DNA from: an uncultured Clostridium sp.
Lineage (GTDB): Bacteria; Bacillota_I; Bacilli_A; RF39; UBA660
Direction: 5' to 3'
Length of the DNA stretch: 50,329 nucleotides
Assembly (NCBI GenBank): GCA_946402315.1
Contig: CAMIWC010000008.1
Location: forward strand, 1 to 50,329
A program made the translations under genes and the position numbers. The first letter of the stretch is position 1; every line of letters starts with the position of its first letter. Shown here piece by piece: positions 36,008 to 44,723 of the stretch. The notes beneath the pieces are model-generated. The model ran no database searches, was not told the DNA's origin, and worked only from the letters and a program-made list of their open reading frames with translations.

Positions 36008-37765
36008 ATGTTTGAGAAGATTACTTACATGGATGAAGCTAACATATATGTTGCTTTAAAGCCTGGAGTAGAAATTAAAACTAATTTGCTTAGTGTGCAT
36101 GTAATTATTGAAGATACTGAGAAAAAGGTACTAGGAGAGATTACTCAAATTGATAATGGTAAAGTGAAGATTAAATTACTAGGAGAATTTGAAGGAGATA
36201 AATTACGCATAGGATTAATTAGAAAACCTTTAATGGATTCTACTATTAGAGAAATTACTCAGCAAGAAATACCATTAATCTTAGGACAAAGAGATAATGA
36301 ATCTTTATATTTAGGTAGAAATCCTTCTTATAATGGATTCCCAGTATATTTAAATGTAAATGAATTCTTTAGTAATCACTTTGCGATATTTGGTAATTCT
36401 GGTGCTGGTAAATCTTGTGGTGTAGCTAGACTTATTCAAAATGTATTCTTAAATGAAACTGCTAAACCATATCGTGCTAACTTTGTTTTCTTTGATATTT
36501 CAGGAGAATATACTCAAGCGTTTAAAGATATAAATCAAATTAACCCTAATTATAACTATCGTGTATTTAGTAGTAATGAAAATGAACCGGGAGCAGAGAA
36601 ATTAAGAATACCTATTTGGTTACTTAATAGTAGTGATATCGCATTACTTCTTGCTTGTAATTCACATACTCAAATACCAATGATAGAAAGAATGCTTAAA
36701 CTTGCTAGAGTTTTTGCAGAATCTGGAGAAAGAGCTACCCAATTTAAAGATCACTTAATAGCTAGTGCAATTATTAGTGTTCTATTTAGTGATGGAGCTC
36801 CATCTGAAAAGAAAAATGATATCTTTGGAATAGTTGCTGAATGTAGTACTGAACACTTTAACATGGAAGCAGAAATCCAAGGAGTTGGATATACTAGAAG
36901 ATTTAGAGAATGTTTTAATATAGATAAGACTGGTACATTTACTGAAGGAATCTTATTTACTGAATACGCATCTAGTTTTATAAGACCTGAGTTTGATGAT
37001 TATGAACCACAAACTAATGTTAAATATACATTACAAGATTTAGAGAAAGCTTTAAAGTTTACTCTTATATCTGAAGGATGGTACAAGAATGTTCAAACTT
37101 ATTCTGATGCGGTAACTATCAAAGTAAGACTTCATTCACTTATTACTGGTCCTTATGGTAAGTTATTTGATTATCCACAATATCTTACTGTAGAACAATA
37201 TCTTGCTAGTTTATTAATTAGTCAAGGTAAGAAGTACCAAATCATTAATATCAATATGGATGATATTGATGACCAAGTGGCTGCGGTAATTACGAAGATA
37301 TTCTCTCGTATAATCTTCGATTATTCGAAGACAATCGCAAATCGTGGTAGTATTCCTTTCCATATACTAATTGATGAGGCCCATCGTTATGTAAGAAAGG
37401 ACCAAGATACATTCTTAATTGGTTATAATATATTTGAACGTATTGCTAAAGAGGGACGTAAATATGGAGTTCTTTTAGGTATAATTACTCAAAGACCAGT
37501 AGAACTTTCTGATACAGTTATCTCTCAATGTTCAAATTTCTTAATATTTAAAATTAATAACCCACTAGATTCAGAATATATTAGACAAATGGTACCTAAT
37601 ATTAATGAAGAGGTTATTGAAAAACAAAAGACGCTACAATCAGGAACTTGTTTAGGATTTGGTAATGCCTTTAAGATTCCTGTTATTGTTAAATTAGATA
37701 TGCCAAATCCATCTCCATTATCTAGTAACAGTAATGTTATTAAGTTCTGGGGTGGAGGACAATAA
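36008..37765 (+). CDS. HerA/VirB4-like ATPase (DUF87 family)
   Basis: 585 aa hexameric-type ATPase. The N-terminal ~110 residues look like a HAS-barrel beta domain. They are followed by Walker A GNSGAGKSCG near residue 132, IPFHILIDEAHRYV as Walker B, EGRKYGVLLGIITQRP (sensor region) and arginine-finger-like loops. HerA pumps DNA during end resection in archaea with NurA; bacterial homologues occur in housekeeping and defence settings. No nurA or SIR2 gene is adjacent. It lies between ylxM and ffh in the same strand with no terminator, so it is cotranscribed with SRP genes, an unusual place. DNA translocase is the likely activity; the role is unknown. Confidence 0.85.
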   Translation: MFEKITYMDEANIYVALKPGVEIKTNLLSVHVIIEDTEKKVLGEITQIDNGKVKIKLLGEFEGDKLRIGLIRKPLMDSTIREITQQEIPLILGQRDNESLYLGRNPSYNGFPVYLNVNEFFSNHFAIFGNSGAGKSCGVARLIQNVFLNETAKPYRANFVFFDISGEYTQAFKDINQINPNYNYRVFSSNENEPGAEKLRIPIWLLNSSDIALLLACNSHTQIPMIERMLKLARVFAESGERATQFKDHLIASAIISVLFSDGAPSEKKNDIFGIVAECSTEHFNMEAEIQGVGYTRRFRECFNIDKTGTFTEGILFTEYASSFIRPEFDDYEPQTNVKYTLQDLEKALKFTLISEGWYKNVQTYSDAVTIKVRLHSLITGPYGKLFDYPQYLTVEQYLASLLISQGKKYQIININMDDIDDQVAAVITKIFSRIIFDYSKTIANRGSIPFHILIDEAHRYVRKDQDTFLIGYNIFERIAKEGRKYGVLLGIITQRPVELSDTVISQCSNFLIFKINNPLDSEYIRQMVPNINEEVIEKQKTLQSGTCLGFGNAFKIPVIVKLDMPNPSPLSSNSNVIKFWGGGQ

Positions 37766-37795
37766 GACAAAAAATAAATTACAAGAGGTGATTAT

Positions 37796-39103
37796 ATGTT
37801 TGAAAGTTTAGGAGATAGACTTCAAAATGTAGTACAAAAAGTAAAAGGATATGGGAAAATAACAGAAGAAAACATATCTGAAATGACTAGAGAAATAAGA
37901 TTAGCATTATTAGAAGCAGATGTTAACTATAAAGTCGTTAAAGAGTTTGTTAATGATGTTAAAGAAAAAGCTTTAGGAGAAGAAGTACAAAAGAGTTTAA
38001 AACCAGGAGAAGTATTTGTTAAAATTGTAAAAGATGAATTAACTGATTTGCTTGGTGGAGAAAAAGAAGAACTTAATCTTAAAGGTAATCCAGCTATTTT
38101 AATGCTTGTTGGATTACAAGGTTCAGGTAAAACTACCGCTATTGGAAAACTTAGTTTATTTCTTCGCAAGAAACATGCTAAGAAACCATTAATGGTTGCT
38201 TGTGATGTATATCGTCCTGCTGCTATTGATCAATTACACGATATTGGTAAACAACTTAATATCGAAGTATATGATGAAGGTAAAACTGATCCAGTTAAGA
38301 TTGCTCGTAATGCAATTAATTACGCCAAAGAGAATCATTTTGATTATGTACTTATAGATACTGCTGGACGTCTTCATATCGATGAAGTTCTTATGGAAGA
38401 ACTAAATAAAATTAATAATGAAGTATCTCCACAAGAAATACTTCTTGTAATAGATTCTATGATGGGACAAGATGCCATCAATGTAATAGAAGGATTTAAT
38501 AATGCTCTTCCTTTAACTGGAGTAATTCTTACTAAGTTAGATGGAGATACGCGTGGTGGAGTAGCTCTTTCTGTTAGACATCTTACTAATGTACCTATTA
38601 AGTTTATTGGTACTAGTGAAAAAATGGATGGACTTGATTCATTCGATCCAGAACGTATGGCCGGAAGAATTCTTGGTATGGGAGATATAATTTCTCTTGT
38701 AGAAAAAGCTCAAGAATCAATAGATGAAAAAGAAGCAGAAAAAACTGCTAAAAGAATGCAAAGTGGTAAATTTGATTTAGAGGACTTCCTTAGTTCGATG
38801 AAACAAATTAGAAAACTAGGACCACTAGAAAATCTTGTGAAACTTATTCCAGGAGCTCGTAAAGCTGGACTTGATCAAATACATATTGATCCTAAAGAAA
38901 TAGCTCGTGTTGAAGCTATAGTCCTATCTATGACTCCTTATGAAAGACGTCATCCTGAAATAATTAAAGCAAGTCGTAAACAAAGAATTGCTAAAGGATG
39001 TGGACGTAGTGTTCAAGATGTAAATCGTCTTTTAAATCAATTTGAAGATATGAAAAAAGCCATGAAACAAATGTCTAATGGTAACTTCAAAATGCCGTTC
39101 TAA
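37796..39103 (+). CDS. ffh: Signal recognition particle protein Ffh
   Basis: GTPase that with SRP RNA binds signal sequences on ribosomes. The NG domain has GLQGSGKTTAIGKLS (G1), DVYRPAAIDQLHDIG, DTAGRLHIDE (G3) and TKLDGDTRGGVAL (G4). The Met-rich M domain follows (SSMKQIRKLGPL, IVLSMTPYERRHPEII, RIAKGCGRSVQDVNRLLNQF). Length 435 aa is on the short side but complete. GAGGTGATT precedes the ATG. The SRP RNA gene itself was not found nearby; the long RNA downstream is a different molecule. Confidence 0.98.
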   Translation: MFESLGDRLQNVVQKVKGYGKITEENISEMTREIRLALLEADVNYKVVKEFVNDVKEKALGEEVQKSLKPGEVFVKIVKDELTDLLGGEKEELNLKGNPAILMLVGLQGSGKTTAIGKLSLFLRKKHAKKPLMVACDVYRPAAIDQLHDIGKQLNIEVYDEGKTDPVKIARNAINYAKENHFDYVLIDTAGRLHIDEVLMEELNKINNEVSPQEILLVIDSMMGQDAINVIEGFNNALPLTGVILTKLDGDTRGGVALSVRHLTNVPIKFIGTSEKMDGLDSFDPERMAGRILGMGDIISLVEKAQESIDEKEAEKTAKRMQSGKFDLEDFLSSMKQIRKLGPLENLVKLIPGARKAGLDQIHIDPKEIARVEAIVLSMTPYERRHPEIIKASRKQRIAKGCGRSVQDVNRLLNQFEDMKKAMKQMSNGNFKMPF

Positions 39104-39109
39104 ATATTG

Positions 39110-39137
39110 AAATCAAGTGCTAAACTTGATTTTTTTA
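39110..39137 (+). terminator. ffh terminator; 3' arm contains the next -35
   Basis: Stem AAATCAAG/CTTGATTT with a 7-nt loop and T-run. TTGATT at 39126-39131 lies within the 3' arm. Confidence 0.85.
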
Positions 39138-39154
39138 TGTATTTATGTTATAAT
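39126..39154 (+). promoter_or_regulatory. Promoter of the OLE-like RNA
   Basis: TTGATT (39126-39131), 17 nt, TATAAT (39149-39154), predicting a start near 39161. The -35 is part of the ffh terminator stem. Confidence 0.8.
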
Positions 39155-39160
39155 TTACTC

Positions 39161-39742
39161 ATGTAATGGCACATTATCCTAGTCAATACATTATTATGAA
39201 GACGAGCCTAAAAATTCGTTAAAGAGCACATCGTTGAAGCGTTTGGTGTTTGCTTTGGGCGCCCAGCTTGGGGTGAATGCTGGATTGAAGAATTTATGGA
39301 CGATCGTAACGGCATACGGCAACCGTTCCATTTATTCGTTGAGACCTAATCTTGTGGATGTAGATGAACCTATATGGCAATGTCTATGAATTGGGATTAA
39401 ACCTATTTGTGGTGAAAGCTATGAATAGTGTAGCTTGACTTGCGTGGTGTTTGGGGATTGAGACAACTAAGTAATTAAGTCGACATAATTACTTTGTATC
39501 GCTACATGAAACATACATTGCAAAAAAGTCTAATAATAAAACGTATTGGTGAGGAAAACTCCTAGGGTGTTGTTAATATGAGTTTATAGTATGCTCTAAG
39601 TGGTAATCAAGTCGTAGATAGGGAGACCTACTACTCGCGTCAGTAAAGAGGAATCGCTATACTGGTAACGGTACAGTTGATACGGGGGAAATCCAACTTG
39701 ACCTAAGGTATAAGGTTAATCATGTTAATAGCCATTTTTTTT
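39161..39742 (+). ncRNA. ole: Large structured RNA, candidate OLE RNA
   Basis: About 580 nt with no long ORF and base composition much richer in G than the flanking genes. Visible helices include AATGGC/GCCATT joining the two ends (39165-39170 with 39731-39736), CCAGC/GCTGG (39263-39283), AACGG/CCGTT (39309-39327), AAGCTA/TAGCTT (39416-39436) and a 9-bp AAGTAATTA/TAATTACTT (39469-39494). A U8 tract closes the RNA. OLE RNAs are ~600-nt membrane-associated RNAs whose genes directly precede oapA, and the next gene here is an OapA-like four-TM protein. ROOL or GOLLD RNAs are of similar size but do not share this gene partner. tmRNA, RNase P and SRP hallmarks are absent. Identity rests on synteny, length and recalled family knowledge. 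Confidence 0.78.
39714..39742 (+). terminator. 3' end hairpin and U-tract of the OLE-like RNA
   Basis: GGTTA/TAGCC can form a hairpin (39714-39733) directly before eight Ts; the same GCC can instead pair with the RNA's 5' end. It may be leaky, allowing readthrough into the oapA-like gene. Confidence 0.55.
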
Positions 39743-39766
39743 ATTGTTTAAAAAAGGAGTCTTTTT

Positions 39767-40312
39767 ATGAAAAAGAAAAATAGTAAAAAGAAAATTTTTG
39801 ATTATAGATGGGTGTTCACAGTAACATTCCTTGCTTTTTTTATTTCTGTAATATTTTCTAGTATTTCAGAAGTTATTATGCCTAATGCTTATCTATGGGT
39901 AAGTATTATTTTAATCTTAGTATTTATTTATCTAGGAGTAATCTTTGATATGATTGGAGTAGCTTCTACATCTGCGGATACATCAGTATTCCATGCGATG
40001 AGTGCTAGAGGAGTTAAGAGTGGTAGAGTTGCTATTAAATTAATTAATAACTCTGCTAAAGTATCTAGTATTTGTTGTGATGTTATTGGAGATATTTGTG
40101 GTATTATTAGTGGTTCTTGTGCTGCTACTATATCTATTGCTTTAATAAATCAATTACAAGTACAAGGATTCTTTATATCTGTAATTATTACTTCTTTAAC
40201 CGCAGCTTTAACTATAGGTGGTAAAGCTTTAGGTAAAGGTTATGCAGTTAATAAAGCAAATACTATTATTGAAAGATTTGCAAAAATTTTATATCCATTT
40301 ATGGGTAGATAA
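39767..40312 (+). CDS. oapA: OapA-like OLE-associated membrane protein
   Basis: 181 aa, basic N-terminus (KKKNSKKK) then four hydrophobic helices (about 17-38, 45-66, 105-128, 132-153). Conserved-looking polar stretches are DMIGVASTSADTSVFHAMSA, RVAIKLINNSAKVSS and DVIGDICGIISGS. I associate these with OapA and proteins often annotated as CorB/CNNM fragments. OapA binds OLE RNA and holds it at the membrane; OLE/OapA mutants in Bacillus halodurans are affected in cold, ethanol and Mg2+ tolerance (literature). AAAAGGAG precedes the ATG, 25 nt after the RNA's U-tract. The many basic residues fit an RNA-binding membrane protein. Confidence 0.8.
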   Translation: MKKKNSKKKIFDYRWVFTVTFLAFFISVIFSSISEVIMPNAYLWVSIILILVFIYLGVIFDMIGVASTSADTSVFHAMSARGVKSGRVAIKLINNSAKVSSICCDVIGDICGIISGSCAATISIALINQLQVQGFFISVIITSLTAALTIGGKALGKGYAVNKANTIIERFAKILYPFMGR

Positions 40313-40359
40313 CTTGAATAAGTGTTACTTAAATGATATTATTTTAGAAGGTGAATAGA

Positions 40360-40929
40360 ATGAAAAGAGTAATTATTATTTTAATAACAATCGTTATTAT
40401 TGGTTTAGGTATAGGTGGTACATTTTTAACTATTAAAGTTGAAAATGAAAGAAAAGCTGATAAAGAATTTAAAGAAACTATTAATAATGATTACATAGCA
40501 TTTAAAAAGGCTGTAGAAGAGTTCTCTACAGAAAGAACTAATGTCTATGATGCTCTTTCTAAAATAGATTATCTTGAGTCCATTCCTGGATTATATGAAG
40601 AATTAATTGGCACATATAAGAAATATGAAGAAAAATTAGATAATGTTATTAAAACAGGGGATATTTTAAAAGAAAAATTACTTGAAAAAGACTTTAGAAA
40701 TAAAGATTTATCTAATAAAAAAGAAGCTTATATTACTAATTACGAAGAAACATATAATTACTTTGTTAGTGATGTTAAAAAATTAAATTCTCAATTAGAT
40801 TTATATAATGTTATGGCAGAAGCAGATACATCTAATAGTTTTAAGAAACTAGATTTATATGAATCTAAATATAAAGAATTAATCGATGTAAATGAAGACG
40901 GTATATATAGTGGAATTGATCCAGAATAG
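40360..40929 (+). CDS. Membrane-anchored coiled-coil protein, unknown
   Basis: 189 aa: one N-terminal TM helix (about 4-25) followed by a Lys/Glu-rich helical region with several heptad stretches (FKETINNDYIAFKKAVEEF, YKKYEEKLDNVIKTGDILKEK) and an acidic end (DVNEDGIYSGIDPE). No family recognised. The frame is open from GTG 40351, but that GTG belongs to the ribosome binding site AGAAGGTGA of ATG 40360. No terminator separates it from the OapA-like gene 47 nt upstream, and the NAGPA gene starts 10 nt downstream, so the three may share a transcript. Confidence 0.7.
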   Translation: MKRVIIILITIVIIGLGIGGTFLTIKVENERKADKEFKETINNDYIAFKKAVEEFSTERTNVYDALSKIDYLESIPGLYEELIGTYKKYEEKLDNVIKTGDILKEKLLEKDFRNKDLSNKKEAYITNYEETYNYFVSDVKKLNSQLDLYNVMAEADTSNSFKKLDLYESKYKELIDVNEDGIYSGIDPE

Positions 40930-40939
40930 AAGGTGAATT

Positions 40940-42235
40940 ATGACTAGGGAAGAAAGAAAGAAAAATAAAACTAATAATAAAAGAAAAACTGGTATTAGAT
41001 TAATATTACTATCTCTATTATTAATTCCATTCTTTACTTACATGTATATCATATCTCTTCATAGTAATGGATTAATTAAACTACCAGTTTCCATAGTTTT
41101 AGTATGGTTAGATGTATTATCTCTACTTATATTAGTTACTGGTATAGTGTTAGTAATTAATAATAAAAAAGATGATAATTATAAAAAAATGAGATTATGG
41201 AAGAAAATAATTCTTATTATATTCTTTATTGGATATATGGGATGTTCTTCTACTTTAATGTATTTATTCTATGGACCATATAATGGATTTAGAGATTGGT
41301 ATGTAACAAGTGCGATGACTACATTATCACATCAATATTTAGCTAGATGGATCTATGATGATGATACTATTGAAAGAATTAGATTTGATAATGATGTTAT
41401 TGAAATAAAAGAAGATACTAATCCAGATTTAGTAGAAATTACTGGTGGAGATGTTACTATTTCTGTCTATGCTAATGAATATGAGGAACAAGTACTTAAA
41501 AAAGATCCAGGAAACGATTTATATAAGATAATAGATATTAATGAAAAGAACTTTAAAGGAAAGATGGCTGTTATTTATGATCCATCTAAAGTGCATATTG
41601 CTGTGTCTGCTGGTATAGGTAGTGATGTTAATAGTGCTTATGGACAAATGATTTATACTATGGAAAAGAATTCTGGTTCAGTAATATCTATGAATGCTTC
41701 TGGATTCTATGATCCAGGATATAATAGTAGAGGTGGAGTACCTAGAGGTTGCGTTATTTCTAATGGTAAAATAGTTATTAATAATGCTGGATATAAGTTT
41801 TCTGTTGGTGGAATGATTGGTTTCAATAAAGATAATAAATTGGTTTTATCTAAAACTATGACTTGTCAAAAAGCCATTGATTCTGGAATTAGAGATGGTA
41901 TTCAATATGGACCTTTCTTAATCGTAAATGGTAAATCATCATTTGTTAAAGGTAATGGTGGATGGGGTACTGCTCCTAGAAGTGCTATTGCCCAAAGAAA
42001 AGATGGTATTGTTCTATTCTTAGTAATAGATGGTAGACAAAAAGCATCTGTTGGTGCTGATATGAATGACTTATCTAATATTTTATTAAGATATGGTGCT
42101 TATAATGCAGCTAATCTAGATGGTGGTACATCTAGTGCTATGAGTGTTAATGGTTCTATTATTACGCATCCTATGAATGGTAGTTTTAAACCTAAAACAA
42201 GAATAGTTCCAGATGCTTGGGTTGTATATAAATAG
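40940..42235 (+). CDS. Membrane-anchored phosphodiester glycosidase (NAGPA domain)
   Basis: A basic N-terminus and three TM helices (about 20-40, 50-75 and 90-112) precede an exported domain of ~270 residues. NAGPA hallmarks are visible: MNASGFYDPG, GGVPRGCVISNGK, APRSAIAQRKDGIVLFLVIDGR and NLDGGTSSAM. The family includes the mammalian mannose-6-phosphate uncovering enzyme; bacterial members cleave or transfer phosphodiester-linked sugars and are often tied to exopolysaccharide or wall polymers. Substrate is not known. AAGGTGAAT precedes the ATG. It is followed by a strong terminator. Confidence 0.88.
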   Translation: MTREERKKNKTNNKRKTGIRLILLSLLLIPFFTYMYIISLHSNGLIKLPVSIVLVWLDVLSLLILVTGIVLVINNKKDDNYKKMRLWKKIILIIFFIGYMGCSSTLMYLFYGPYNGFRDWYVTSAMTTLSHQYLARWIYDDDTIERIRFDNDVIEIKEDTNPDLVEITGGDVTISVYANEYEEQVLKKDPGNDLYKIIDINEKNFKGKMAVIYDPSKVHIAVSAGIGSDVNSAYGQMIYTMEKNSGSVISMNASGFYDPGYNSRGGVPRGCVISNGKIVINNAGYKFSVGGMIGFNKDNKLVLSKTMTCQKAIDSGIRDGIQYGPFLIVNGKSSFVKGNGGWGTAPRSAIAQRKDGIVLFLVIDGRQKASVGADMNDLSNILLRYGAYNAANLDGGTSSAMSVNGSIITHPMNGSFKPKTRIVPDAWVVYK

Positions 42236-42240
42236 TTTGT

Positions 42241-42272
42241 AAAGAAGATGTACGCATCTTCTTTATTTTTTT
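42241..42272 (+). terminator. Rho-independent terminator
   Basis: Perfect 10-bp stem AAAGAAGATG/CATCTTCTTT with TACG tetraloop, then A and seven Ts. Confidence 0.93.
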
Positions 42273-42308
42273 AAAATGTGTTAATATATTATTAGTGGAG
42301 GTGTCGAT

Positions 42309-44636
42309 ATGTACGGAAACGATAGTGGTATAATTGAAAATGATGATACAAATAGTACAACTGTTACAACAACTACTGTAACAACAGAAACAGTTGAAAC
42401 TACACAAAATATAGATAATGATATGACTTCTAACAATGAAAATGCTAGTAATGGTACATATGATGGATATATAAAAGAAAATTATAATACTACAGGTACT
42501 TATAAAGATAATATTACTTTTGGAGGATTTGAAGAGACTAATCCTAAACCTAAAAAGAAACTAAGTATATGGATTCTATTAATACCTGTAATACTTATAT
42601 TCTTAATTTTAATTATTCTATTAATAGTATTAAGTTCTAAGAGTAATTACACAGTTAAGACTAAGAGTATTACTATTAAAGTAGGAGAATCTGAAACTAT
42701 TAAAGTAACTGGTAGTAATAAAGTATTAAAAAAATTAACTTATTCTTCTGCTGATGATGGAGTAGCTACTGTAAATGATGAAGGAAAAGTTACTGGAGTT
42801 AGTATTGGTAATACTAAGATTTGGATTGGTCTTAATGGTAAGAAATCTAAATCAGTAAATGTAATAGTTAATACTAATAAAACTGAACTAATCTTAAAAG
42901 AAACTAATATTACTTTAGAAAAAGATAGTACTTATCAATTAGTAGTTACAAATACATTATCAGATGATGTCTTTACTTGGAAATCTAATAATGAAGATGT
43001 TGCTACTGTAGATGAAACTGGATTAGTAACAGGAATTCATGGTGGTACTACTACTATTACTGTTACTGAGAGTGATGGTAGAAAAGTAAAAACTAAAGTA
43101 ACTGTTACAAGTGATGAAATAATACCTGAAAGTATATCTTTAAATGATGAAGTAATAGGTATAGGAGAAACTAAGAAATTAGTACCTACTATTCTTCCTG
43201 CTAATTCTATAAAGATATTTAAATGGGAAAGTAGTAAAGATACAGTTGCTACTATAGATGAAGAAGGTAATGTTACAGGATTAAAAGATGGAACTACTAC
43301 TATAACTTTAACAACACATAATGGTTTAACTGCTAAAGCTAAAATAACAGTAGACCCTAAAGCTGTAACAAGTATAAAAATAAATGGATGTGTTAAATCA
43401 TTAAAAGTAGGAGACTCTACTACTTTATCAGCAGTAGTTGCACCTTCTACAGCTAATCAAACTGTAAAATGGTCTACTTCTAATGGAACAATTCTTTCAG
43501 TAAGTGGTGGAAAGGTTACTGCTAAAGGAAAAGGTAGTGCTACTATAACTGCTACTGCTAATAATGGTAAGACAGCTACTTGTACAATTGCAGTTGGATC
43601 TATGGCTATTAATAGTTTAACTATGAGTACTCCTTCATTTACTATTAATCAAGGAGCTACTAAAGTATTAACTGTTAGATTTAATCCAAGTAATGCTCAA
43701 GATTATTACACAATTAGTTGGTCTAGTAGTAATAAGAATGTTGCTACTGTAGATCAAAATGGAGTAGTTACTGGAGTAACTCCTGGAACTGCTGTAATAA
43801 CAGCAAGTGCTGGAGGTAAGAAAGCTACTTCTACAGTAACAGTTAAGAGAACAAGTACTAGTTCATTACAAATTACTAATTGTCCTACAAGTTTAACTGT
43901 TAATCAAAAATATACATTTAAAGCTCAATCTGATTTCTCAGGAGCTAGAATAGCTTGGGAAGTATCTAATACTAACTTAGCAACAATTTCATCTGCTGGA
44001 TTATTAACTCCTAAGAAAGTTGGTACAGTAACTGTAACAGCTAGTTCAAATGGAGTAGAAGATTCATGTACATTTACTATTACAGATAGCATTGCTATTA
44101 ATGGATGCCCTTCTAAGAGTGTAGAAGTTGGTACTTTAGTTACTTTAACTGCTTCTGCTGAATCAGGAAGTACAGTTACATGGTCTTCATCTAATACTAA
44201 TGTTGGTACAGTTAGTGCAGGAAAGGTAACAACTAAAGGAGTTGGTTCAACTACTATTACTGCTACTAGTGCTAGTGGTAAATCTGCTACTTGTAAGATT
44301 AATGTAATAGTACCAGCAATATCTACATTAACTCCTAATCCAACATCGTTGTCCTTCTCAAAGACAGCTAATGCTAGTAAGAGTTTTACAGTTAAAGCTT
44401 ATAAGACTGGTGGTACTGTATTCTCACAATCAGATTTATATAAGTTCTATCCAACTGTAACAACTACACTTGCTAATACTAATTGTGGATATTCGGTAAC
44501 TAAAGAATATACTGCTAGTACATTTAAGATTACTGTTACAGGTAATAAACCTACATGTAATACTACATTACATGTAACTGTTAAAGCAGCATCTGGTACA
44601 AGTGCTAATATGACGATTAATTTAACAGCAAGTTAG
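42309..44636 (+). CDS. Surface protein with tandem Big_2 (Ig-like) domains
   Basis: 775 aa. Residues 1-80 are Thr/Asn-rich and polar (TTVTTTTVTTETVE), then a basic stop and one TM helix (about 84-108), so the N-terminus is probably cytoplasmic and the rest outside. About seven Big_2 repeats of ~75-80 residues follow (each with a W-x-S-x-N/D core, VATVDxxGxVTG and TTITxT strands), then a divergent C-terminal beta domain of ~110 residues (SFSKTANASKSFTVKAY). Big_2 repeats act as stalks or adhesion modules. Pairs of cysteines in later repeats (INGC, ATCTI) suggest disulfides. No LPXTG motif, so it is not a substrate of the sortase. GGAGGTG precedes the ATG. Confidence 0.9.
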   Translation: MYGNDSGIIENDDTNSTTVTTTTVTTETVETTQNIDNDMTSNNENASNGTYDGYIKENYNTTGTYKDNITFGGFEETNPKPKKKLSIWILLIPVILIFLILIILLIVLSSKSNYTVKTKSITIKVGESETIKVTGSNKVLKKLTYSSADDGVATVNDEGKVTGVSIGNTKIWIGLNGKKSKSVNVIVNTNKTELILKETNITLEKDSTYQLVVTNTLSDDVFTWKSNNEDVATVDETGLVTGIHGGTTTITVTESDGRKVKTKVTVTSDEIIPESISLNDEVIGIGETKKLVPTILPANSIKIFKWESSKDTVATIDEEGNVTGLKDGTTTITLTTHNGLTAKAKITVDPKAVTSIKINGCVKSLKVGDSTTLSAVVAPSTANQTVKWSTSNGTILSVSGGKVTAKGKGSATITATANNGKTATCTIAVGSMAINSLTMSTPSFTINQGATKVLTVRFNPSNAQDYYTISWSSSNKNVATVDQNGVVTGVTPGTAVITASAGGKKATSTVTVKRTSTSSLQITNCPTSLTVNQKYTFKAQSDFSGARIAWEVSNTNLATISSAGLLTPKKVGTVTVTASSNGVEDSCTFTITDSIAINGCPSKSVEVGTLVTLTASAESGSTVTWSSSNTNVGTVSAGKVTTKGVGSTTITATSASGKSATCKINVIVPAISTLTPNPTSLSFSKTANASKSFTVKAYKTGGTVFSQSDLYKFYPTVTTTLANTNCGYSVTKEYTASTFKITVTGNKPTCNTTLHVTVKAASGTSANMTINLTAS

Positions 44637-44640
44637 ACAT

Positions 44641-44668
44641 AAAAAGAGATTAAATAATCTCTTTTTTT
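44641..44668 (+). terminator. Rho-independent terminator
   Basis: Stem AAAGAGATT/AATCTCTTT with loop AAAT and T-run. Confidence 0.88.
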
Positions 44669-44723
44669 ATTTATATTTGATTTTATTTATTATATAATTA
44701 TAGAGTAGGTTAGGAGGATATAT

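Noticed and set aside
39161-39742. tmRNA, RNase P RNA, SRP RNA or a group I/II intron as identity of the long RNA
   Set aside because: No tRNA-like ends with CCA or tag ORF, no GAGGAAAGTCC-type RNase P core, no SRP helix 8 GGAA-loop arrangement at ~270 nt, and no intron-type exon disruption or maturase. Size and the partner gene fit OLE better.
42650-44330. CRISPR or DNA-level repeat array in the Big_2 gene
   Set aside because: Similarity is at protein level with diverged codons and 75-80 residue periodicity, not identical short repeats with spacers.
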